From NCBI RefSeq assembly GCF_016086655.4, contig NC_052135.2:7158363-7222362 (forward strand): DNA of 64,000 nt. The letters are read 5' to 3'. This document shows positions 1 through 12,600 of this stretch, piece after piece. Origin of the DNA: Lepeophtheirus salmonis (Eukaryota; Arthropoda; Copepoda; Siphonostomatoida; Caligidae). The stretch's first letter is position 1. Every line of letters starts with the position of its first letter. The notes beneath the pieces are model-generated. The model had not been told where the DNA came from and ran no database searches. It saw only the letters and a program-made list of their open reading frames with translations. Position numbers and translations under genes: made by a program.

Positions 1-670
1 CATGAACTCCAAGGATATCGATAGGTATCGTGGGTCAAAAGCCTTCAGATTCATTTGAGTAGCATAGGATCCCCTTCCATGAAATACATAACAGGAATGT
101 AATTGAATGCTACTATGAAGGATTCCGGAATGTGTAGCTCTACAACCTGAGGTTCGAACAAAGTTCCAAAGGCCAATATTATTATCATCTAGAGTAAGAT
201 CGTATATTGCTCCTGAGAGCTTTCCATTAGATCGAAGGTCTGGTGATTGATAAGCCTCTGGGACACCTCCAACATAGATTAAGTCATTTTCTTTGACATC
301 AAGAACACTAGCTTCAGGGGATGACTCTCCAACTACCCATCTATGAAAATCGGGTATATCATAAATTGGTTTAACTTTTCTCACATTCAATCGACCAATA
401 TGTCCAATTCGTTCTGCTGTAATCCGATACCAAGCATGATCATCTTTTAAAAGAGATTTAGCAGTATCAATGGTGACATTATGAGTAATTACTGCTGTTC
501 CCTTTCCGTTATTCCATAAAAAACGTATTTTACGGTCCACCATTTCAATGGCCATAAAGTCCCTATTCTCTATGGACTCAGACTTCTTTCCAGAAGGTAA
601 GTATACAAGAAGACCACTGGTTGCATTAGGATTTTCTATTCCAAAGATGATACTTATTTCATTGCTTACA
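1..670 (-). CDS. Laminin alpha exon 18 (LG1 and start of LG2), open at window edge
   Basis: Begins SVSNEISIIFGIENPNATSG with LLVYLPSGK, then FMAIEMVDRKIRF, IYVGGVPEAYQSPDLRSNG and LSGAIYDLTLDDNNIGLWNF, the LamG beta-sandwich pattern. After SGCRATHSG a second LG domain appears to begin (CYVFHGRGSYATQ). LG domains bind integrins and dystroglycan. The exon is still open at base 1. Confidence 0.94.
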
Positions 671-3600
671 CTGCTCAAAAAAATATAATATATATAAACA
701 TTGTTTAAAAAAAAAGCTTTGATCTTACCTAGGGGAGAGGTTTACTTGATAGGATCGAATACAATGATTATCAGGAGATTCATTCGTAATAGATATTTTG
801 ATGGTGGATGCTAATTGATTTCCAAGTCCTACTCTGTCAATTATCTGTTCAAAATTTTTCATAACAAATGTATCAGCCTTAAGTATATCCAAATTTCGTC
901 GCTCCAAATAAATAGCTTGTTTCTCAACATTGTACATGGTACGAGATGTCTCAGTAATTTTATGTGGAATGTTCTCCAACTCTCCTGGAATAAAACTTTG
1001 TAGTTGTTCAGCAGCATTTCTGAGCTGGATTTGAATTTGAGACTGAGTTTCAAGAATTTCATTGATCATTAGTTCCACTTCTTTTAAAGCATTTTGAGCA
1101 AACGTCTCAGTGTTCTTAAACGATCCCACAATGATTGTGAAACGCTTGATTTCGGGAATGAATGTCTCCAACATGGAAAAGTGATCAACAATATTGTTTT
1201 TATAGTACTGCCACTTTTTTGTTATTTCACTCAAGTAAAATTTTAAATCCAAAGAATTTTTTTTCAAACCTTCAGCTTCTTGAAGAAGATCTTTGGACTT
1301 TATACGAACCTCTTCTGCTCGATTACTCAAAGGCTTATTATCATTTTTAGCCTATAAAAATGAAAAAATAAAGATCAGGCAATGAAAAATATCCTAACAA
1401 CATACTTTGTTAAGAGCTAAATTCGCTTTCTTTAAAGCTGATTTTGAAGCTATTTGTGCCCTTTCGATGGCAGTTACAATGTTCCCATAAACATTCACGG
1501 CCTTAAGTGTCTGCTCAACATGATTGCCCACAGTATTTTGAAGCATTTTTGCAAGTTCTTGGGCTATTTTTGAAGTTGAAGACCATGTTGTTCACAAGGC
1601 TCAATATATCTTTGTCGATAATCCTCCACCACTCCAGATATTCCAATTTCTTCATCCTCCAAGGTTTTCCCTACCGATCCAGAAAGAATTTTATACTTAT
1701 CAGGAAGAGCAGAAAAGGACTCCCATGCTTCTCCTAGAACATCATGTCCATTTTGATACATATTTAAACTAGTAAAAATAGTCTTGTCACTCTTTTGATT
1801 CAAAAGAATGGTTTTGGTGAAGGAATTTAAGATTTCGTACAGAGTTAGATTATTTTTTCGGTTCTTGTTAGCTGTCTAAGAAATAAAAACTATATATTAA
1901 TACCAAAGTATGATACTTGCATGTTAGTCTTACAAAACGTGAGTTCCCTAACCCATGGTCAATGAACTTGAGCAAATCATTCAGCTTATTTTCACCCTTA
2001 TATAAATCCTCTTTCAATCGGGGAATCTCATTTGTACCATAAATAAGCTTTTTCATGTTTTCATGTAATATTCTGGCATGACTAAGCTCAGTACGAGCAT
2101 TAATATCAATCTCCCCAAAATTATGGGTTTTCATTTCATTCAACCATTGTTTTGCCTCAAATAATACTTGATTAATTGAAGCCTCCGATCCAATACCACT
2201 CACAGAATAGCTGTTGAGTCTATCAACAATGTTTCGCAGATTCTTTCGTATTATACTAATATCTGTTTCTATGTTAATTGATTCTTGATAGATGTTCTCT
2301 GCTTCGTATGCTAATTTTTTTGCTGTTTTAAGATTTTTATTTACTTCCAGTTGAATTATCTCAGATTGAGGCTCTGTTCCAGAGCCAATTTTATGAATTT
2401 GGATCATTCTGTTTTTATTTCTGAGTGCAGCATTAATGTCATCCTCTAATGCAGATGATCTTCTTTTTAGATTCGTCAGACGAATATTAGGTGCTGGATC
2501 TAACTCTGTTACATTAGCAGCCCATAACACATTTTCCATTAAGTCCACAAAATTTAAAAGATATGAAGTACAACCTGAATCTTCACAGTTTTGACACTTT
2601 TGGTTTCTAGTCAAGATATGACGAGGTTGACACTGTGAGCAATCTCTGCCAACAATGTCAAGACTCGCACAAGAACACTGACCGGTCTTGGAGTGACATT
2701 GATCTGAAAGACTCCCCAATTCATTGCAATTACAAGGAACGCATTTTCCATTTTCTGACTTTGGACTACCATAATAACCATAGTCACATTGCTCACATTT
2801 AGGCCCTGTATAACCTTTCTGACATTCACAAAAAAAAATTCCCTCTTCATTCACAGAGCAGGTAGTCGCAAAATTTCTACTGGCAGAGGGGCATTTACAT
2901 GGTTGGCATCCTCTTGGCTGATTTGGAGATCCATAATAACCAGAGGTACAAATATCACAATGTAGTCCTGCAGTATTATCTCTACAATTTAAACATAGTC
3001 CAGTTTCCGGTGCACATTCATTTGTTCTTCCATTACATGAACACTGCCGGGAGTTACCCACATATTTGATAAAAGAGGTGGTTATGGTCTCCTCTTCATG
3101 TTTATCATAATTACGGTAATAGCCTTTTCCAGGATTTTGACATGATGAAGAGGAGTATTCCTTGGGACAGTCACATTGCTCAACACCCACGGCAAGTCTT
3201 AAACTTCTTCCTTGATCTAGTAGTGGCTTTCCAACATCGAGCGTCACACCTTTCAATTGAATTTTAGTTGCCTTCATTTTGTCTGTTGCTCTTACTAGAA
3301 TTTTTTTAACGTTTTGTAGAACAATCATAAGAGTTTCTCTGTTGACGGAAGTTCGACTCTTCCTCAACTTCCATTCCTTCTCCAAAAGTCTATGAATAGA
3401 AACATATATTCTAAGTCCTTTATTACCATACTTGCCTTAAGGATATTTTATCTTTTATATTAATAAATGAAGTTTCTACAAAGTTATTGTATACTTGGGT
3501 TAGAATTGATGTTCCCTTTGAATTTTCTAAATCAAAATATGTAATATGTATTACTTTAAAATGCAATAAATGGTTGTTTTATGCATTTTTAAAAAATGAT

Positions 3601-6600
3601 GAAATTATGCTCTTGCTTAATATTATGTTTGTCCATCAATCCATAAGTCTTTTCTAGTATGAATAATCCATCATGTTTAATGGCAATTACTAACGGAGAA
3701 ACGATTAGCAGTTCTTCTATTCAAATCTTTACCGTGTTTTTTTTTTTGGTTTTTTTTAATACCAATTTTATCACTTACTTTGTTTTTGGTTCAAATTCAT
3801 TACATAGTAAGATTTTGTTGGTGTATGCATTGAAATTTGGGGCATGATTCCATGATTTTTCTAACAGAAACAACCATTTAATGCATTTAATAGTAATCCA
3901 CATTACATATTTTGATTCAAAAATTCCAAAGGAACATCAATTGTAACCAAAATAACAAAAATGACCAACAAAATATTATTTATTCATATATTCCGTCGAA
4001 ATATCCGTAATGCAAATTTACTTTGCGACAATCATAACATTACATACCTCACTTCATAACGGCCACTACTACTTATTTTTCTTTGATAATGCTCAATGAC
4101 AATCCCATTCACGCCCTGTATCTGAACAAGCGGAAATAAAGGTGCAGATTTGAAGCTTAATTCTCCATCAGAATGTATCGTGAACCGTATATATCCGTTA
4201 TAAGAAGTGAGCTTATCTCCAAGGAATTGAGTCGTTAAATCCCAATAGAGTGGCTCTTCATAAGGACCTAAAATCCCAATTGAAACGTCAAACTCTTGGA
4301 AGGGTATTAAGGTTAATCCTTCGGTGACGTTCAATGGAGAGTTTCCACGAGTAATACTCAATGTCCTCCCTTCAGGAAAAGCCAACTATAAAAACATATT
4401 ATTAAATTCATAGGAGCTCATTTGATGCAAGTAAAAACGGTTTATTTTTTTAAAAGAATATCAATATGTTAGTAGGTATGTTTATTAAGTCACTTTTTCA
4501 TCAGAATTCCAAACAAATACTTAATTTATCCACAAATAAAATCACTAAAAAGGAAGTTTTTATCTCTAACATACATTGTTGTTTTTTTTTGTTTCGGGGT
4601 ATGCTGATCCCAAATAAAGTCTAATTCCTAGTTCAAAATTACCATTTCATTTTGATAGAAGGACTCGTATGTCTATTTTTAAGTGTATTCTCGTATTAGT
4701 TTCAAAATTTAAAAAAAACAGTCTAAAGCACAAAAGTATTAAACATATAGAAATCAAAAATTATCTAATGTTGATGGGATTTTTTTTGTAGATTAAATAG
4801 AAATAAAAACGTCAATTACTTTTAAAACATAAAACCTGGAATCGATTTTTTTTAATTTTTGTCAAGTAAAATTTGGTAGAATTTGATAATTAATTTTACT
4901 TCAGAGTAATTCATAAGACGGCTTTTAACTGTTGCATATATTTATATATATATATATAAATATGATTGATTTTACCTGAGTCCAAAAGTAATCAGCTTGT
5001 GTGCAAGACTGAGTTCTGTCAAAACAAAAACAGTTTGTGCATCCCAAAGGATTTTCTAAAGAAAGTCCAAACGTTCCAAGCTTACAAGATGCACATTTTT
5101 TCCCTTCCACGTTTTCCTGAAAAGTGAAGCAACATTATCTATCTGTAAACATAGAATATATCTTTAAATTCATACTTTACAAGAACATGCTCCATCTTCA
5201 TTACATTTACAAAGCCCATCATCAAAGCACTCTCCACTTGCAGTTCCTGCTGGATTGCAATTGCAAGGTCGGCAATTCGGAAAATTATAATATCCAGGAC
5301 TGCACTGATCACAAAGTTGTCCTTCAAATCCAGTCATACATTTACACTGTCCATTAAGAAGATCACATTGCTCTGACAAGGACCCTTTCGAATGGCACTT
5401 ACAATATTGACATCCTTTATATGAATGATAGTCCCAAGTACCTGATGCACAGAGGGAACAATCGTCTCCATGGGTTAAAGGGGGACAAATGCATCTCCCA
5501 GTATCTGGATCACAAACATGTCCAGGTTTATCACAAGGAAAGCATTCTAAATAAAATATTTATTATGATTGACTCTAATAAAGATTTTCAAGCTTCTGCT
5601 TACTTTTGCATCCCGTTGGTGAAAACCCCCAAAATCCAACAACGCAAGCATCACAAAGTGTTCCACCAACACCGGGCTTACATGCACATTGACCACTAAT
5701 ATCATCACAGTCATTATGAGCAGAGCCCATCATATCACATCGACATTTTGTACAACCCTTCTTGGAATTAATATTCCAATAGTTGACCATACATTCTTCA
5801 CATTGAGATCCATGAACATTGTCCTTACAGTAGCATTGCCCATTAAAAAGGTCACATTGTTCTTCTTTCGATCCATGAGGATGGCAATTACAGGGGCGAC
5901 AACCATCAATAGAAAATCCAAAGTTGAAGGGCTTGCATTTATCACATGTTAGACCATCAATCCCCGGCCTACAGTGACATTGACCTGAATGAGCATCACA
6001 AAAATCTGAGACAGATCCCGTAGGGTTACAATTACACTGTCTGCAACCCGCTCTCAAATTTCCAAATCCATCCTAACAAAATAATATTGGAGTTAAATGC
6101 AATCTATATCAGGAATGTCCTTCAATCCTTTTATTACCTTACATTTTGAGCAAGTCCGTCCCAAATATTTTTTCTCTCTACAATTGCATTGTCCCGTTGT
6201 AGGATGACATTCAGTACTGGAGGATCCATAAGGATTACAATCACAAGGTAGACATCTCCCAGCTAAAGCATTTCCGTAAAAACCAGGCATACACCTTTCA
6301 CATTTCCGCCCAATTGTATTACCCATACAGATGAGACATTGACCTGTTCGATGATCACACCAATCTGGAGAATATGGGTTTGAATTTCCATTACAATCAC
6401 ATGGCTTACACACGTTTCCAACAGCAAGGGGATTTCCAAAATATCCATTCTCACATCTTTATGTAAAGTAATAATTATTCAATCAGTACATGTTAATGTC
6501 GAAAGTATATCTAAAGCAGAATTTCAATTGTCTGATAATAACTCGGTTTTAACCGTTTAAATTAGTTTATCGGCGACATTTACTTGAACAATCGGAATGA

Positions 6601-9600
6601 CAGGAGGGAAAATGATATTGTGTTCCTGTTTTTTTTATTGAAAAAAAAAGTATATGGTTATTCAAAATATTCTCACCAAGCACTTTTTGATATCAATTTT
6701 AATCATTTGTTTGCTAAGTACAACTACCAATAAATTGTCTGGTGCTAATTTTATGAAGTGGTAATTCTGGAGTTAGTATATGCTTAATACATATATGGTC
6801 AATGCATGAAAAATTTACTTTTTAATTAAATTTTTACTTTTTTAACTCAATTTGAATAAAATTTAGTAGGGATGTCAAATAAACTATGATTTGGATCTCA
6901 ATAATGAAATTTCAGATCTTTAACTTCATCTACTTTTGAGCTCTTTTAAATGATGAATTGGATCAAAAGTCGTCTTTAAGACCCCTTGGACTGTGTATTG
7001 TAGTTCGTAAACAACTCAACTGATGGATTCATGAAATACATTATTCCATAGTTATGTAACATAATACTATCTACATTTTTTTTTTAAATTCTGTTATTAA
7101 AAAAGTATTCTTCACTTTCGCCATATTTTTTAAATGTCACAAAAATCGCATTCTCTAATTTCAATATTTTTTTATCAAATCCAGATCAAATTAATTTCTC
7201 GCTTTCGAAAAAAAAATTAGTGTGGCAGGTCTATGGGTTTGGGAGATTTGAGAGGTTTAATTAGTTCATATTTATAGGGTTCGTGAGCAAAGCGTGGACT
7301 TTTAATTAATGTTAATTTTCTAATTAAAGTAGGAAGGTTTAGTAATTATCTTTTGACATTCTGGTTCAGCTATTTTTTGTGCATAAACAAACTGTATTAA
7401 ATCTTTCGTTATCATAAGTGAGCAAAAAAAACAAAAAGCATCGCATCTCAGATTTCCTAGATGTTGAAGTTGCTGCAAATAGGATTATAGACATTGTGAA
7501 GTGCTCCAGGAGCCTTATTTTCAAGGTGGCCAAGATCAAGATATGATTTAAAGAAGATCCAGAGTCCCTTTCAAGCTTTGAGAAGAAGATCAAGAAGAAC
7601 TCCATCAAATTGATCAATTGCTTTGTTTACGACTTATCCGTGGCTGATAGGACAATCAAGAGGGCTGTGAAGGGCGACTTTGGGTTGCCCTCACTCACGA
7701 ATACCCCACAAAACTTTTGGACAGAGGTGCTCAGGAGGCTAGAGAACCTATACTTTGCTGATTATGTAATCAAATGCCACATTTAATTGTTTTCAGTGGG
7801 GTAATGCTTATTAAATCAAGGGAATCTTGTTATTTTGAGCCAATTTACTTATAATACTTTAATTGTTTTCAGTGGGATAATGCTTACTAAATAAAGCAAA
7901 TCTTGTGATGTCGAGCCAATTTACTTATAATAATCATTTCCATAAAATGATTATTTTAAAAATGAATTTCTTAACCTAAACCAATGGTTTAACTGCACTA
8001 TTGGCTGTAAAAATCAAACAATTAAACTAAGAGATTATCTTAATATCTAACCAATATATACAGAATTATTTAAATAGTAACGATACTCTATAGCCAATAG
8101 GAGAGGTTTAATTTGTTTCCATATTTTTTCCGACATTCAGTGGTTTCTATGGCAGTAATGCTTATATAATATATTCAATCTTAAAGTTAGAATACAAGAA
8201 CTGTTTAGTAATTAAAAATAGAAACTTAATTTAATTGTTTACAGATTTTAACCCCTTTATACAACCAATGGCTCAAATAAACCATTGGTTTTGTGTGAGA
8301 AATCTTTGCAATAATATAAATTATTAGAATGAATAGAATGCGTGAATTGGTTTAAAATCACAACTTGGACTTGTTGCTGGCAGCTCCCCCGACTAGCAGG
8401 GAGGCCTCATGTTAATGGACACACTCAAAAGAAGCTTGACCATTCTAGACAACTTCTTCTCCTTTGTGGCAGTCGTAAAAAGATTTTTCTTCATCTTTGC
8501 TCTTGGTTTTGCTCCCAAGTCATAATTTAAAGATACAGTCATGATAGATAAAAACAATTGTAAATGATTATTAGAATATTAGACAGTCTCATTTTTCTAA
8601 AAATTCCTATCAAAACTGGGGCTGTGGGTATTTACTTAAATGTAAACTTAAATATGACGCATTGGGGGTAATAGCAAGTACTTCAAGATATTTCGTTTAT
8701 AAAATACATTAAAATTTGAAAAAAACATATGATTGATATATAAGATGGAGATGGAAAAAATATATCTATGTATGTTTTTTGGGAATCATTTTGATAGCTT
8801 CATGTATATTTCATTGATATATATTTAAATATAGAGATATATATCATGTATTATGTCTCTTTTATGCTCAATCACATTTATTTATTTAAAATATTATCTG
8901 AAAATATATATGAAGACTGACCTCTCACAGTGTGGTCCAGCATAACCCCGTGGACATGCATTACACACATATTCGTTTGGGGCAAGAGAATATTTGTCAT
9001 AGTCCAAGCTGGACACTTCTTGGCATGTAGGACTGAAATTATTTGATGAAATATCCAATGGACATTTACACGGCTTACAATCAGCCGGTGTTCCACTAAG
9101 AGGATTTCCATAGAAGCCATCAATACAACGCTCACATTGATCTCCAATAGTGTTATGTTGGCACTCCTGTTTGTTTTGCATAAAGAGGCTAGTATTTTAG
9201 ACTACTACTTGTGTATGAAACTTACAGCACATTTCAGGGTGTAAGGATCACAGGAAGCAGCATGCCCATTACAGTTGCATTTTCTACACATTCCTTCGTA
9301 GAGTGTTTCATTGTAGCGGGTATAGCCATAGCTACACTGTTCACAGGAAAGGCCTTCATATCCAGGTGGACAAATGCAACGTTCCACTGCCAAAGTTTTT
9401 TTTAAACTCACGCTCCGTTCTGATCCAAACTCAATTTCTGCCGTGTGTAGTCTACAACCAAAATGAGGCTGTTCATATGGGGATATGATCTCAAATATTT
9501 ATTAACTTACGTTCCTTCTAACTGGTCCGTGTGGTATTTTGATCGAAACAACATCCTTGCCATGGATCCTAGGACTTTCATGAATTCAACTTTGGAGACG

Positions 9601-12600
9601 GGGAGTCCCACAAAATCAGGAATTTCATTATCTGATCCACTAGCTTTTATTTGCCTAAGATTGCTGGGTATATGATACCATCCTTCTTCAACAAGGTTTA
9701 CATTGATTGTGGCATTGTTTCGGTTTTTATATCGAGTTGTTCCATATGCAATCATCATGTTTTCCCCCTAATTTTGTCAAAATATTTTTCTAAAACAAAA
9801 TCTTTAAAAAAATGAATATTTACCTCTAAAATCACTTCTGGAGCTCGTATTGGAGATCCTGCAGTATCTCCTCTTGCTTTATGCCATGAAGTTCTCACTC
9901 GAATTTCCTGACCATAGCTTACTAGTCGATTTCCAATGTATTGAGAGGGAGCTTCCCAAAAATAAGTTTCTATTCCTTGCATATCCTCTTCAGCAACAGT
10001 TACTCCATTTGTCACGGTTGACCAATATGGTTCTACAACCACGGAACGTCGTAGATCAGTAACTTTCCATCCTATGAAAGAAAAAAGTAGAATCAAGAGT
10101 TCATGCTTATATCTATTTGAATCCATATCAATCTAGGTACCTTCTCCATGCTGCAATACTTCTACTCCTAAATAAGCGGCTTCACAATCCTCCGTTACTC
10201 CATAGCAAAAACACTTCAGACAACCATTGGAATTAGATTCATGAAGGGCAAAGTATCCTGGTTTGCATGCATCACAACTACTCCCTATTACGTTATCCTT
10301 ACACTCACAGTATCCTATGCATGCTCCATTCTTTGTTCCAGCCAAATTACAGGTACAAGGGATGCAATTAGGATAACCATGGTATCCACGATCGCACTTC
10401 TCACACTTTTTCCCAGTATAACCCTCTTTACAAACACAATCCCCACCTCGTTTCTCACTATCATGGACTTGATTCGGATAACAACTACCTGTGGATCCCG
10501 GATTATTAATGGAATCACAATCACATCTTCTACATGGCTTTGAATCAAACTGACTCATATCATTCGGCCTATAAAATCCTTCTCGGCAGGACTCACAATT
10601 GATGCCAATAGTTTCATCCTATAATGTAGTAGGTCTATGATTATAAGAAGATTTCTAGTCTGCGTAAAAGAAAATTCATACACGACAGTTTATGCAAACT
10701 CCTCCACCTTCATATTTGCCATCAGAGTTCAAAGATTTTCGCTCTGCTTCCACTTGAGGATCAAAGTAACATTCATCCGCATGATTAAAGCATTGACACC
10801 GCTCACAGTAATTCCCTGATATAAATTTTCCTGGTCGCCATCTTTTTTGGTTATACATTGGGCAACATTGATTACATAGAGTACCACATGTATTGTGCTT
10901 ACATTTGCACTCATATTTCTATAACACAAAAAAGCAATTAGTTTAATATTTGGAAAATTAGAAGCATATTTATTATTTACAATATTTAATCTACCAGAAT
11001 AACATTTTAAGATTGGCTTTTCTAATTAAATAAACTGATAACATAAATCACCAAATAAACTATATAAATATAAAACATTTTGCCTTGATAATTTGAAAAA
11101 TGTTAAACCAATGTAGATAGATCGATTGCATCGTTTGTAACTTAAAGTCTTAAGCACATTTGATTCTAACATAAGCTTATAGTCATTTGAATAAAAATAA
11201 GATGAGTTAAAGCTTAAAGAAAGTGTTCAAATCGCAACAGAAATATGATTCTTTAGTATATAATAAATAGGTAATCTTAGTAGATCAAAATGAAATGACA
11301 CAATCAACTATTAGTTGCTGACACAATGATATATATGTAGTTGAATAAAGCATAATTAGACGTAGAAATCTTTACTTGTACAATCTGAAATTACTTGTAA
11401 AACTTGTAAAGAACGTATATATATTTTTTTATGGCGGTAGGTACTTTCGCCTTAATCTATTTTCTTCAAGGATATTTCGTCATAATATATAAATAAATGA
11501 AATTTATACGTCGTTATTATTTATTTTTGGTTGACATTTTGAATTTTGAAATCAAAATATATAAAGTTTATTACATTAAAAAAAAATTGATTGGTTTTTT
11601 TAGGCAAAAGCAGTTATTTCCAATTTGTTATGAACCAGAATAAGTCATAAGAAAAGGCGTTGGGTGTAGTGAGGCAAACTACTTAAAGGAATCGGAGAGG
11701 TACTCAAAGGTAGGGGCATAATTAACATCTAGACACTTCTTCTTCTGACACGTTCTGAATTATAACGAATTAATAATCACTGTTCTTGCCTCATATTATG
11801 CATGTTCGTGATAATAATTCATTATTCGAAGGATAATTAATAATGGATACTGAAAAAAGCGATTAGCATTTCTTCCAAAATGTCTTGTAGGCGAAACGTT
11901 CTTAGGCAAAATAGATTATCTCGAAAGTACTAGACATCTTTTTTATATAGTATGTCAAACCTAAGTTCTCTATAGTGTAACCAATGAATATTAAAACAAT
12001 AAAATATTATTGGTATAACCATGGAATCTAATGTGTTCCATAATAAAACCAATGAGTTTAGTTAATAATACCAAACACAATTATATTATTAGGTTACGTG
12101 AGTTTCAACAAATAAGTTCCGTTATATTATAATTCTTATGGTGTTATTTTCTGTTAATTAGATGAGTTAATTTGATAATATTTTTAAATTTTGTTCCTTA
12201 CGTAAAGTATTGACGCATATATTTTTTATTAAAGAGCAAGAATTATTCCTTTGTTTGAAAAAAAACTATCATAAAATAAAAACTAAGACATTCAAAAGGT
12301 AGAATTTTCCTAAATTATATAGAAGATGTTACATAATTCATTCAAACAAGAATATTTACGAATGAATAATCAAAATATTTTGTTTGATAATGATGATGGC
12401 GGTAATCTTTACACAGATGCATTTAAAATTTATTATTTTCTAATTTAATTATAAAATAAATCTACAGACAATAAAAAAATAGAAAAAATAATATATATGA
12501 CTGTAAATCTATAAAAATCGTTAAGGAATTTTAATGTATTCCTTTATTCTTTGCATTTTCTTCCTATGCAAAACATTTCTAATTAGATTTTGGATGGAAA

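Larger units (their letters stand above)
6457..8921. other. Laminin alpha intron 9 (2.5 kb) with a mariner-type relic and a tandem duplication
   Basis: Minus-strand donor GTCAGT at 8,920-8,921 and acceptor TACATAAAG at 6,457-6,465. It contains a plus-strand mariner-type fragment from about 7,275 to 7,780 and a 76-bp tandem duplication beginning at 7,782. The remainder is A+T-rich with no coding signal I trust. Confidence 0.85.

Noticed and set aside
5689..5952. Plus-strand and other-frame ORFs over the laminin exons (for example 5,689-5,952, 10,241-10,543, 9,211-9,405)
   Set aside because: They are frame or strand shadows of cysteine-rich laminin exons, with no motifs of their own.
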